From: DASTRU01 sp035761045
GTDB taxonomy: Bacteria; Pseudomonadota; Gammaproteobacteria; Burkholderiales; Burkholderiaceae_E
Reading direction: 5' to 3'
DNA: 8,242 bases
Assembly: GCA_035761045.1 (NCBI GenBank)
Contig: DASTRU010000100.1
Coordinates: forward strand, 1 to 8,242
Below the pieces are notes generated by a model, which ran no database searches, was not told where the DNA came from, and saw only the letters and a program-made list of their open reading frames with translations. This document shows positions 1-5,639 of the stretch, piece after piece. The first letter of the stretch is position 1. The number at the start of each line of letters is the position of its first letter. A program made the position numbers and the translations under genes.

Positions 1-132
1 GGCTTTGGTGGCACGGCTGGATATGACGCTACGCTCAATGGCAAGGTGCTCGACCTTGCGATTCGCGAAGCCGTGAACAACTTAGTCAACGGGCTCGACG
101 CTAAACAATGGGCCGTACCGGGAGCACGTTAA
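1..132 (+). CDS. CsgG-family lipoprotein, C-terminal end (partial)
   Basis: Only the last 43 codons of this gene are present. It reads open from base 1 in frame 1 to a TAA at 130-132. The visible peptide begins GFGGTAGYDATLNGK and continues with a helix rich in Leu/Ala/Val (LDLAIREAVNNLVNGL), then ends WAVPGAR. A G-rich strand followed by the A-IREAVNNLV helix is what I expect at the end of CsgG/HfaB-type outer-membrane lipoproteins. The two genes that follow (DUF4810 and DUF799 lipoproteins) are the usual partners of such a CsgG-like gene, which supports the call. The stop overlaps the next start as TAATG, so the two genes are probably translated together. The pore-forming or secretion role known for curli CsgG should not be assumed here, because no curli genes are visible. 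With so little sequence, the family assignment rests partly on the neighbours. Confidence 0.7.
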   Translation, partial: GFGGTAGYDATLNGKVLDLAIREAVNNLVNGLDAKQWAVPGAR

Positions 133-488
133 TGCGCGCGCGCTTCTTATCGATCGGCCTGCTGTTGGCCGCGGGCATGCTCGCCGGTTGCGCGCAGCCC
201 GCCAAGCCGCTGTATTACTGGGACGGCTATCAAGCCCAGTTATACGAATACCTCAAGAACGAAGGCGCCAGTCCCGAGGACCAAGTGCGCGAACTCGAAG
301 CGCAAGCCCTCAAGGCGCGCGCGGCCGACGCGGCATTGCCGCCCGGCTTTCGCGCGCACTTAGGCGTGCTGTATTTGCGCGTTGGTCGTGGCGATGAAGC
401 GCGGCAGCAATTCGAAGCGGAAAAGGCCGCGTTTCCCGAAGCCGCGCATTACATGGACTTCCTGCTCAAGCGCATGAGCAAAGCCTAA
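132..488 (+). CDS. DUF4810 domain-containing lipoprotein
   Basis: This is a 118-residue predicted lipoprotein. The start at 132 is chosen over an in-frame ATG at 108 because it places MRARF directly before a hydrophobic stretch (residues 5-16) and a lipobox LAGC at 17-20, with Cys20 as the lipidation site. A GGGAG about 7 bases upstream, inside the end of the previous gene, fits this start. Ala follows Cys20 and there is no Asp, so outer-membrane sorting is expected by the usual rule. The mature part opens with YYWDGYQAQLYEYLK (about residues 28-42), the recognisable DUF4810 block. It continues with helical, tetratricopeptide-like sequence (HLGVLYLRVGRGDEARQQFE) and ends MDFLLKRMSKA. The function is unknown. 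It overlaps the CsgG-like gene by one base (TAATG) and lies 31 bases before the DUF799 gene. I infer that it is an envelope partner of those two proteins. Confidence 0.85.
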   Translation: MRARFLSIGLLLAAGMLAGCAQPAKPLYYWDGYQAQLYEYLKNEGASPEDQVRELEAQALKARAADAALPPGFRAHLGVLYLRVGRGDEARQQFEAEKAAFPEAAHYMDFLLKRMSKA

Positions 489-519
489 GTCCTTAACCCA
501 ACGTTTACGAGAAATCGCG

Positions 520-1206
520 ATGACACCTACTCTTGTTCGAGTCGGCCGCTACGCGCGCGTGCTCGGCGCAGTGTCGATGTTGATGCTGCTCGCCGCCTGC
601 GCCGCAACGCCTTACGACTACACCGCGTTTAAAAAAAGCCGCCCGACGTCGATGCTGATATTGCCGCCGGTCAATGAATCGCCCGACATCAAGGCCACGC
701 CCGCGGTGCTCGCGCAAGCGACGTTGCCCTTGGCGGAGGCGGGCTATTACGTCTTGCCCGTGACCTTGGTCGACGACACGTTTCGCGAAAACGGCGTGAC
801 CACGCCCGCCGATATTCACGAACTGCCCTTGCCTAAGTTGCGCGAGATTTTTGGCGCCGACGCGGCGGTGTATCTCCGCGTCAAAAAATACGGCACCAGC
901 TTTCAACTCATTAGCAGCGAAACCCTGGTCGTGGTCGAGGGCCGCATCGTTGATTTACGCACCGGCGCATTGTTGTGGAATGGCAGCGCCGCCGCGTCGT
1001 CCAACGAAGGCCAAAGCTCCAACCAAGGCGGATTGGTTGGCATGCTCGTCAAGGCGGTGATCAATCAAATCGTCAACACCACGACCGACGCGAGCTTTAA
1101 GTACGCCAATCTCGCCAACCAGCGCTTATTAGGCGGCGGCCGCGTGAACGGCGTGTTGTACGGACCGCGTTCGCCTAATTACCAAAAAGACCAACAGCCG
1201 AACTAA
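520..1206 (+). CDS. DUF799 / GNA1162-family lipoprotein
   Basis: This is a 228-residue predicted lipoprotein. Residues 12-23 are hydrophobic and are followed by the lipobox LAAC (24-27), with Cys27 lipidated and Ala at +2, which favours the outer membrane. The mature part begins with YDYTAFKKSRPTSMLILPPVNES, a strong DUF799 signature. Further segments seen are the GYYVLPV strand, a GADAAVYLRVKKYG segment and the RTGALLWNGSA strand. The family includes the meningococcal lipoprotein GNA1162, whose reported fold resembles accessory lipoproteins of ABC transport systems, but no reaction is established. The length fits the family. No strong Shine-Dalgarno sequence is visible; the bases before ATG read ACGAGAAATCGCG. 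The gene ends the plus-strand cassette, and its stop lies 13 bases from the stop of the convergent cytochrome gene. A shared role with the two upstream lipoproteins is inferred from the conserved order. Confidence 0.88.
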   Translation: MTPTLVRVGRYARVLGAVSMLMLLAACAATPYDYTAFKKSRPTSMLILPPVNESPDIKATPAVLAQATLPLAEAGYYVLPVTLVDDTFRENGVTTPADIHELPLPKLREIFGADAAVYLRVKKYGTSFQLISSETLVVVEGRIVDLRTGALLWNGSAAASSNEGQSSNQGGLVGMLVKAVINQIVNTTTDASFKYANLANQRLLGGGRVNGVLYGPRSPNYQKDQQPN

Positions 1207-1219
1207 GTTTTTTCGCCGC
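1207..1219. other. 13-base convergent junction between the lipoprotein and dehydrogenase clusters
   Basis: The stops of the DUF799 and cytochrome genes face each other across GTTTTTTCGCCGC. A run of six T (1208-1213) follows the plus-strand stop, but no compact G+C-rich hairpin precedes it, so I do not call an intrinsic terminator. The two transcripts probably run into each other's 3' ends. Confidence 0.5.
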
Positions 1220-2056
1220 TTACTTCGTTGGCTGCGAAGTGTTCGGTTGCGCGGGCGCTTGCCCTTGATTGCCCGATGTCGGCGTGCCTTGCTCGACGCC
1301 GACATCGCGCGACGGTTGCGGCGGCGCCGTCGGTCCCGAAGGCACGCGATCGATTCGCGTGGCCCTAGGCGGCACCAAAACACGCGACGCTAATGGCGGC
1401 GGCCCTGGTTGCCGCGCGAAGTAAAGCGCGACGGCCGCGATGTCGGCATCGCTCAACGCGCGTGCGATCGACGGCATTTGTCCGCTCGGGTCGGTATTGC
1501 GCGCCGTGTTTTTCCACTCGTTCAAGGCCGCGACTAAGTACTCGCGATGCTGCCCGGCTAAGTACGGATACACCGGTGGCGCGCCAATGCCACCCGGCCC
1601 ATGGCAATTCGCGCATGCCTGCACGCGCAATTGCGAATCGCCGATGCGTGCCAGCGTGCGGCCACGCGCGAGGCTTGCGGCATCGGCGGCGGTGGCGTTC
1701 ACGGGCGATGCGGCGACCACGGGTTTAAGGTCGGCGTAATACCGCGACACCGCCACGCGTTGCTCGTCGTTCAAGCCTTTGGCGATCGGCATCATCACCG
1801 GGTTTTGCCGCACGCCGTTCGCATACGCGACGAGTTGTCGGGCTAAGTAATCGGCCGATTGCGCGGCCAACTTAGGAAAACCGCCCGCCGCGTTGCCCTC
1901 GCCGTTCGCGCCATGGCAGCCCACGCAGGCGGCCGCGCCTTCCACGCCTTGCGTCGCGATGCGCGCGCCTAAGTTATTCGGCGCGGCCGTTTGCGCGTGT
2001 ACTACCAACGCCGGCAAACCTAAGCCGAGAGCGAGAGCAATGAGCGAGCGTTTCAT
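1220..2056 (-). CDS. Diheme c-type cytochrome, electron-transfer subunit of the GMC dehydrogenase
   Basis: This is a 278-residue c-type cytochrome. A Sec signal peptide runs from MKRSLIALAL to a likely cut after VHA-Q (residues 1-21). Two haem sites are seen: CVGCH at 44-48 and CANCH at 148-152. Candidate sixth ligands are Met88/Met89 in NPVMMPIAKGL and Met194 in GQMPSIARAL, so there are two class I domains in a cytochrome c4-like arrangement. Residues from about 218 to the end form a Pro/Thr/Gln-rich, probably disordered tail. No membrane helix follows the signal peptide. The start at 2056 is chosen because its ATG overlaps the GMC stop (ATGA) and is followed at once by the signal peptide; a longer reading to 2173 would lie inside the GMC gene. 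Cytochromes paired with gluconate- or sorbitol-type dehydrogenases usually have three haems and a membrane anchor, so this one is shorter. It probably takes electrons from the flavin subunit and passes them to the respiratory chain. Confidence 0.92.
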   Translation of the reverse strand: MKRSLIALALGLGLPALVVHAQTAAPNNLGARIATQGVEGAAACVGCHGANGEGNAAGGFPKLAAQSADYLARQLVAYANGVRQNPVMMPIAKGLNDEQRVAVSRYYADLKPVVAASPVNATAADAASLARGRTLARIGDSQLRVQACANCHGPGGIGAPPVYPYLAGQHREYLVAALNEWKNTARNTDPSGQMPSIARALSDADIAAVALYFARQPGPPPLASRVLVPPRATRIDRVPSGPTAPPQPSRDVGVEQGTPTSGNQGQAPAQPNTSQPTK

Positions 2057-3825
2057 GCTTGCACCAACGGGCCAGGAGACTTCAAGTAGTGCCTCGTGAT
2101 CGCGTCGGCCGCCCAGTAGGCCAACGCGCCCACCGTATCCGTCGGGTTGTACGACGCGTTTTGCGGAAAGCACGAAGCGCCAATCACGAACACGTTGTGC
2201 ACGTCCCAGCTTTGCAAATACTTATTAACCACGCTCGTCTTCGGATCCGAGCCCATGATCGTGCCGCCCGTGTTGTGCGTGGTTTGGTACTGCGTGACGT
2301 TGTACGGCCCCTTGCGCGGCGAGCTTGCGACTTGTTTGCCGCCCATCGCGCGGCCAATGTCCGCCGCGCGTTCGGTCACGTAGGCCGACATCTTTAAATC
2401 GTTGTCGGGAAACTCGAAGGTCATGCGCAGCAAGGGCAAGCCGTACGCATCGCGATACGTCGGATCGAGATCGAGGTAATTGCGCCGAATGGCCACCGAG
2501 CTGCCATGCACGTTGATGTTGCTCGTATGGTTGTAATGCTCGACCACCGCCTTCTTCCACGCGCTGCCCCAACTCGGCGTACCCGGCGGCACCGGGTGAA
2601 ACTCAATCGGTCGGCCGTGGCTCATGATCTCGCCAACGTAGGCGCCGCCAATAAAGCCGAGTGGCCCATGGTCGAAGTTGTCGCTTACGAAATCGGAGAT
2701 CACCGTGCCATTCGCGCCCGAGCGCATGAACGGATTGATGTTCACGTTCTTGTCGAAGAACACATTGACCGAGCCCATCGTTTGGTACGCGTAATTACGG
2801 CCCACCACGCCTAGACCCGTCGCGGGGTCGTAGGGCCGACCAATGCCCGAGAGCAACAGCATGCGCACGTTGTTGAGCGCGAACATGCCGACGATGACGA
2901 GCTTGGCTGGTTGCTCGAACTCGCGGCCCATCGCGTCGATGTAGGTCACGCTGCGCGCTTGCTTGCGCGCGTCGTCGAGGTTAATGCGCAAGACTTGGCA
3001 TTGCGTGCGCAAGGTGAAGTTTGGGTCGCGCATCAACACCGGCAATAACACCGTTTGCGGCGACGACTTCGCGTAATGCTCGCACCCATACCGCTCGCAA
3101 AATCCGCAGAACATGCAGCTTTGCAATTGCATGCCCTCGGGATTGGTGTACGGCTGGCTTAAGTTGGACGACGGTTGCGGATACGGGTGATAACCGAGTT
3201 GCGCGGCGGCTTTACGAAATATCGCCGAGCCATATGGCTCCTTCATCGGCGGCGTGGGGTAGTCGCGCGCGCGCGAGTCTTCGAACGGATTGCCGCCCGC
3301 GATACGTTGGCCTTTGAGATTGCCCGCGCGGCCACTCGTGCCGAGCAGGTATTCAAAGCGGTCGTAATACGGCTCAAGCTCCGCCGCGTTCACGCCCCAG
3401 TCTTGCAACAGCACCTCGTCGGGAATGAACTTCGCGCCATAACGTTCAACGTGATGCGAACGCGCGCGTAAATCGCTGTCTTGAAACCGATACGTCTGTC
3501 CGTTCCAATGTACCGCCGCGCCGCCCAAGCCCGTGCCGGGCAAGAAGCTTCCCCAACGTCGAATCGGCAACGCGACTTGGTCGGCCCGATTGCGAAACGT
3601 GAGTGTTTCTTTCGCGGTGTCTTGCATCAAGGCCTTGCGCACCGAGTAACGCAATTCATCGTGCATCTGCGGGCCTTGAAAGTCGGGCACCGTCCAGCGT
3701 GGTTCGCCGCGTTCGAGCCCGACGACTTTCAATCCCGCGCGCGTGAGTTCGCGGCCCAGTAAGGTGCCGACCAAGCCCACGCCTAGCAGCACCGCATCCA
3801 CTTCCGGTAAGCGAGTCGTGGTCAT
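2053..3825 (-). CDS. GMC-family FAD-dependent dehydrogenase, large catalytic subunit
   Basis: This 590-residue flavoprotein belongs to the glucose-methanol-choline oxidoreductases, in the gluconate 2-dehydrogenase/sorbitol dehydrogenase alpha-subunit group. The FAD-binding Rossmann motif GVGLVG is at 15-20 and the ERG strand end at 38-40. The second FAD signature GLGGAAVHWNG is at 99-109. Four cysteines at 237, 240, 243 and 248 (CMFCGFCERYGC) form a probable iron-sulfur site. The catalytic His517 lies in THNTGGTIMG, and the partner Asn560 in NPTDTVGALAYWAAD. The start at 3825 is chosen over an upstream ATG because it sits one base after the small-subunit stop, with GAGG about 7 bases upstream, and places the Rossmann motif near the N-terminus. 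There is no signal peptide, so export as a folded complex with the Tat-bearing small subunit is expected. It should oxidise a sugar, polyol or sugar acid in the periplasm. The exact substrate cannot be told. Confidence 0.93.
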   Translation of the reverse strand: MTTTRLPEVDAVLLGVGLVGTLLGRELTRAGLKVVGLERGEPRWTVPDFQGPQMHDELRYSVRKALMQDTAKETLTFRNRADQVALPIRRWGSFLPGTGLGGAAVHWNGQTYRFQDSDLRARSHHVERYGAKFIPDEVLLQDWGVNAAELEPYYDRFEYLLGTSGRAGNLKGQRIAGGNPFEDSRARDYPTPPMKEPYGSAIFRKAAAQLGYHPYPQPSSNLSQPYTNPEGMQLQSCMFCGFCERYGCEHYAKSSPQTVLLPVLMRDPNFTLRTQCQVLRINLDDARKQARSVTYIDAMGREFEQPAKLVIVGMFALNNVRMLLLSGIGRPYDPATGLGVVGRNYAYQTMGSVNVFFDKNVNINPFMRSGANGTVISDFVSDNFDHGPLGFIGGAYVGEIMSHGRPIEFHPVPPGTPSWGSAWKKAVVEHYNHTSNINVHGSSVAIRRNYLDLDPTYRDAYGLPLLRMTFEFPDNDLKMSAYVTERAADIGRAMGGKQVASSPRKGPYNVTQYQTTHNTGGTIMGSDPKTSVVNKYLQSWDVHNVFVIGASCFPQNASYNPTDTVGALAYWAADAITRHYLKSPGPLVQA

Positions 3826-3826
3826 G

Positions 3827-4633
3827 TCAGCGCCTCGTCGCGGCGTCGCCGGATTGATGCATCGAATGCGCGCGCGATGGCGCAGGTGGAATCGATTTGC
3901 GATCGCCCGCGTGCGAATCCATGCCATGGCCATCGCGCTTGTCGGCCAAGCTCATTGGCGCTTGATTGAAGGCGATGCCGTGTTGATCGACCAAGTGGTA
4001 ATACGAGGCGTATGCGCCCGGAAAGCCAATCATCCGCCACGACACCATGTCGCGATTGCCGCCATACATCGGGTCGCCGAAAAAACCTTCGACCGTTAAT
4101 TCAAGCAGGGACTCGAAAAACACATTCGACGGCAAACCGCCCAACTCCACCTCGCCACGCTGCAAGGCCGTGAGATACGCGTCTTGCGCCGAAGGCGAGA
4201 GCGCGTCGAAACGCGTATTGCGCGTGCGGCGCAAGTCGTCGTCGATCGCGCGCAAGCCATTGCGAAACAATTCGGCTGGCGTGTACGGCAATTGATAGCC
4301 CTGGGTGGGCGCGCCGCTGTGCCACGGGCCTTGCTTGTACAGCCGCTCGCCCGCGCCCCAAGCGCCGGCCAATTGCGCGTCGATGTAATGCGGCACGCCG
4401 GCTTCGATCGCACCGGGGCCGACCGCGTCCGAAGGAATCAACCGCGCGACGGCCGATTCGACGAAGCGTGCTTCGGCGGGTTTGAAAAAAGCGTAAGGCT
4501 GCGCCGCGCGCGATGGTGCCGCCTTAGGCGATGGCGCGGATTTCGACGACGCGGCATCCACGCCATTCGCGATCGATGCGGCGCTTGCCGCACCCGCGAC
4601 CTTTAAAAAAATACGGCGCGATGGCTCGTTCAT
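3827..4633 (-). CDS. Tat-exported small subunit, gluconate 2-dehydrogenase subunit 3 family
   Basis: This 268-residue protein carries a twin-arginine signal at its start: SRRIFLK at residues 5-11, then a weakly hydrophobic Ala-rich stretch (12-28) with likely cleavage near VDAAS. The mature part shows the subunit-3 pattern: FFKPAEARFVESAVARLIPSD (49-69) with the conserved FVE--VARLIP, then GAIEAGVPHYIDAQLAG (74-90), and GFFGDPMYGGNRDMVSWRMIGFPG (183-206), the family's most recognisable block. The C-terminus after about 230 is a His/Asp/Arg-rich tail without clear fold. In this family the subunit carries the folded flavin subunit through the Tat system and holds the complex together; it has no known catalysis. 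The ATG at 4633 has AGGAG six bases upstream. The stop lies one base before the GMC start, indicating coupled translation. Much of the ribosome-binding site lies within an inverted repeat described separately. Confidence 0.92.
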   Translation of the reverse strand: MNEPSRRIFLKVAGAASAASIANGVDAASSKSAPSPKAAPSRAAQPYAFFKPAEARFVESAVARLIPSDAVGPGAIEAGVPHYIDAQLAGAWGAGERLYKQGPWHSGAPTQGYQLPYTPAELFRNGLRAIDDDLRRTRNTRFDALSPSAQDAYLTALQRGEVELGGLPSNVFFESLLELTVEGFFGDPMYGGNRDMVSWRMIGFPGAYASYYHLVDQHGIAFNQAPMSLADKRDGHGMDSHAGDRKSIPPAPSRAHSMHQSGDAATRR

Positions 4634-4659
4634 CCGGGGCTCCTAAGGCGTGAAGGCAT
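4630..4659 (-). other. Possible 9-codon leader ORF overlapping the small-subunit start
   Basis: An ATG at 4659-4657 opens a nine-codon frame (MPSRLRSPG) that stops with a TGA at 4632-4630. This stop overlaps the small-subunit ATG as ATGA, the same overlap style used elsewhere in this gene cluster. AAGG lies four bases upstream of the leader ATG, which is rather close for good initiation, and a further AAGGA lies 13 bases upstream. The leader start is in the loop of the inverted repeat, and its codons run through the arm that carries the small-subunit ribosome-binding site. Ribosomes on the leader would therefore open that stem. This is an inference from arrangement only, and a nine-codon frame can arise by chance. 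Confidence 0.25.
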
Positions 4660-4707
4660 TGCGCCTTAGGAATCCTTGCCCGCAGATAACGCGCCTGACT
4701 TGTTTAC
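4634..4707 (-). other. 74-base spacer between the DUF5985 pair and the dehydrogenase genes
   Basis: This is the only spacer longer than about 31 bases in the minus-strand cluster, so it marks the natural border between the housekeeping/DUF5985 block and the dehydrogenase unit. It holds the inverted repeat and leader ORF described separately. I do not see a convincing -35/-10 pair. The other part of the spacer, nearest the upstream gene, has only GTTATCT as a loose -10-like element. Whether the dehydrogenase has its own promoter or is read through from above cannot be decided from sequence. Confidence 0.4.
4641..4671 (-). promoter_or_regulatory. 10-bp perfect inverted repeat covering the small-subunit ribosome-binding site
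   Basis: The arms TCCTAAGGCG (4641-4650) and CGCCTTAGGA (4662-4671) are perfect complements, separated by 11 bases. On the minus-strand transcript this is a stem with the AGGA of the small-subunit Shine-Dalgarno sequence (4640-4644) in its 3' arm, six bases before the ATG. A folded stem would hide the ribosome-binding site. A shorter alternative hairpin, AAGGC-GCAAT-GCCTT, uses part of the first arm and would leave the site free. No U-run follows, so it is not an intrinsic terminator. It could instead be a DNA operator. The repeat itself is certain; its role is not. Confidence 0.6.
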
Positions 4708-4977
4708 TTAGGTTTTAGGAAATGAACGACGACGATTTTTCTCGACGATGGCGTACAAAATTAGGCCATACGCGACGAGACGGATCATGTAGGCGACCGG
4801 CGCGGCTTCATCGATACCGAAATCCACCGCGATGAACACGCGATTGACGGCTTCGATGAGAAACGACAGCGCGAACCATAAGAAAAACCGGTCATGCGAA
4901 CTGCGCCAAAACCGCAGGAAAAATAAGGCGGCGATCAAGGAGCACGCGGCGATCGCGCCATGAAGCATGTCGATCAT
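4708..4977 (-). CDS. DUF5985 family small membrane protein (second of a pair)
   Basis: This 89-residue protein is predicted to span the inner membrane three times: about residues 5-23 (LHGAIAACSLIAALFFLRF), 31-52 (FFLWFALSFLIEAVNRVFIAVD) and 60-79 (PVAYMIRLVAYGLILYAIVE). It ends in a basic tail (KNRRRSFPKT). The LRFWR--HDR-F turn after helix 1, the central -EA-NR-, and the closing AI-EKNR match my memory of DUF5985 proteins. It aligns without gaps to the upstream neighbour over about 33 residues (helix 1 end to helix 2 end), with 10 identities that include the shared Arg, Trp, Asn and Asp, so the two look like old duplicates. GAAGG lies about 7 bases before the ATG. It follows the first copy after 10 bases. 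The function is unknown. A Glu and an Arg within helix 2 are unusual for a simple anchor and may matter for the pair's contact. Confidence 0.82.
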   Translation of the reverse strand: MIDMLHGAIAACSLIAALFFLRFWRSSHDRFFLWFALSFLIEAVNRVFIAVDFGIDEAAPVAYMIRLVAYGLILYAIVEKNRRRSFPKT

Positions 4978-4987
4978 GGCAAACCTT

Positions 4988-5248
4988 CTATTCGTCTTCG
5001 TAAATCAAGCCGTACAAGAGCAACAGCATCGCCAGCAGCGCGGCGCTAAGTCGAAACGGTTGCAAATCCACGTCGGTAAAAACAATACGGTCCATGACCA
5101 GCAGCACGTTGTTCACCGTCAATCCGGCAAAACACAGCCCGCTCCAAAACAGCAAGCGAAACCGCGTGCGCAAATAGCCGCGCAGCAGCAACGTCATGCA
5201 TGCGAACGATGTCAGGGCGCACAAGGTGTAAACGATTTTGGCGATCAT
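4988..5248 (-). CDS. DUF5985 family small membrane protein (first of a pair)
   Basis: This 86-residue protein has three predicted membrane helices: about residues 4-22 (KIVYTLCALTSFACMTLLL), 32-54 (LLFWSGLCFAGLTVNNVLLVMD) and 65-83 (FRLSAALLAMLLLLYGLIY). A basic loop (RGYLRTRFR, 23-31) lies between helices 1 and 2, and the C-terminus is short and acidic (EDE). The layout matches its downstream neighbour, but the C-termini have opposite charge: acidic here, basic there. That suggests, by inference only, that the two sit together. It starts 10 bases after the winged-helix-like gene. No clear Shine-Dalgarno lies at normal distance (AAGGA is about 14 bases away), so coupled translation is likely. 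No enzymatic residues are evident and the function is unknown. Confidence 0.82.
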   Translation of the reverse strand: MIAKIVYTLCALTSFACMTLLLRGYLRTRFRLLFWSGLCFAGLTVNNVLLVMDRIVFTDVDLQPFRLSAALLAMLLLLYGLIYEDE

Positions 5249-5258
5249 GATCGGCGGC

Positions 5259-5639
5259 TCATTCCTTGCGCAATTTGAAGGCGTCGGCGAATTGTTGCGC
5301 CTGCCTAAGTGTTTTTGAATGGATTAAATGAGTGACTTCGATCAATCGCGTTGAATACGCACGCGCGAGCGCGTCCAGCACGTCGCGTAATTCGGCGGTG
5401 TGGGGCGCGTAATGGCACACCTCGCCCTCGCGAACCGCGATATGCGCCGCGCATAAGGCATCGAGCAATTCGCGCGCGTTCGCCTCCGGCACGTACAAGC
5501 GGCGCGCGAGTTCGGCCGCATCGCATCCTTGTTGAGGCCGCGCGCGCAACAGCAATAAGGCTTCGAGATACGGCACCGACGGCACGCTCGTGAGAACGAA
5601 GCGGCGCACGTCTTCGGAAATGGCCGCGTCGTTGGTCAT
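5259..5639 (-). CDS. Conserved hypothetical protein, winged-helix-like
   Basis: This is a 126-residue soluble protein. Residues about 20-80 look like a winged helix-turn-helix: a helix YLEALLLLRARP (24-35), then DAAELARRLYVPEANARELLDALCAAHIAV (40-69), then a short wing EGEVCHYAPH (71-80). The C-terminal half is a helix LRDVLDALARAYSTRLIEVTHLIHSK, closing with LRQAQQFADAFKLRKE. I recall proteins of this shape next to DUF5985 genes, but I know of no named family for it. The start at 5639 is chosen because its ATG overlaps the flavoprotein stop (ATGA); the longer reading to 5720 runs inside that gene. No Shine-Dalgarno is visible, which fits coupled translation. It could be a DNA-binding regulator or a protein that uses the fold for protein contacts. 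Confidence 0.72.
   Translation of the reverse strand: MTNDAAISEDVRRFVLTSVPSVPYLEALLLLRARPQQGCDAAELARRLYVPEANARELLDALCAAHIAVREGEVCHYAPHTAELRDVLDALARAYSTRLIEVTHLIHSKTLRQAQQFADAFKLRKE

Noticed and set aside
1193..1249. Possible terminator at the convergent junction: CAGCCGAAC (1193-1201 region) could pair with GTTCGGTTG about 40 bases on, next to a T6 run
   Set aside because: The loop is too long, the pairing has a G-U and the T-run lies inside the loop rather than after the stem.
1440..1846. Plus-strand frames opposite the cytochrome gene
   Set aside because: They are antisense to a gene with two haem motifs and a signal peptide, and they show no domain of their own.
2057..2173. A longer N-terminus for the cytochrome, starting at 2173
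   Set aside because: It would run inside the GMC gene and bury the signal peptide 40 residues in; the ATGA start at 2056 is better.
3826..3933. A longer N-terminus for the GMC subunit, starting at 3933
   Set aside because: It overlaps the small-subunit C-terminus and adds an Arg-rich stretch before the Rossmann motif; the start at 3825 has a ribosome-binding site and one-base spacing.
4641..4671. Inverted repeat as an intrinsic terminator of the DUF5985 transcript
   Set aside because: The stem is followed by GCCCCGG and the small-subunit ATG, with no U-run on either strand.
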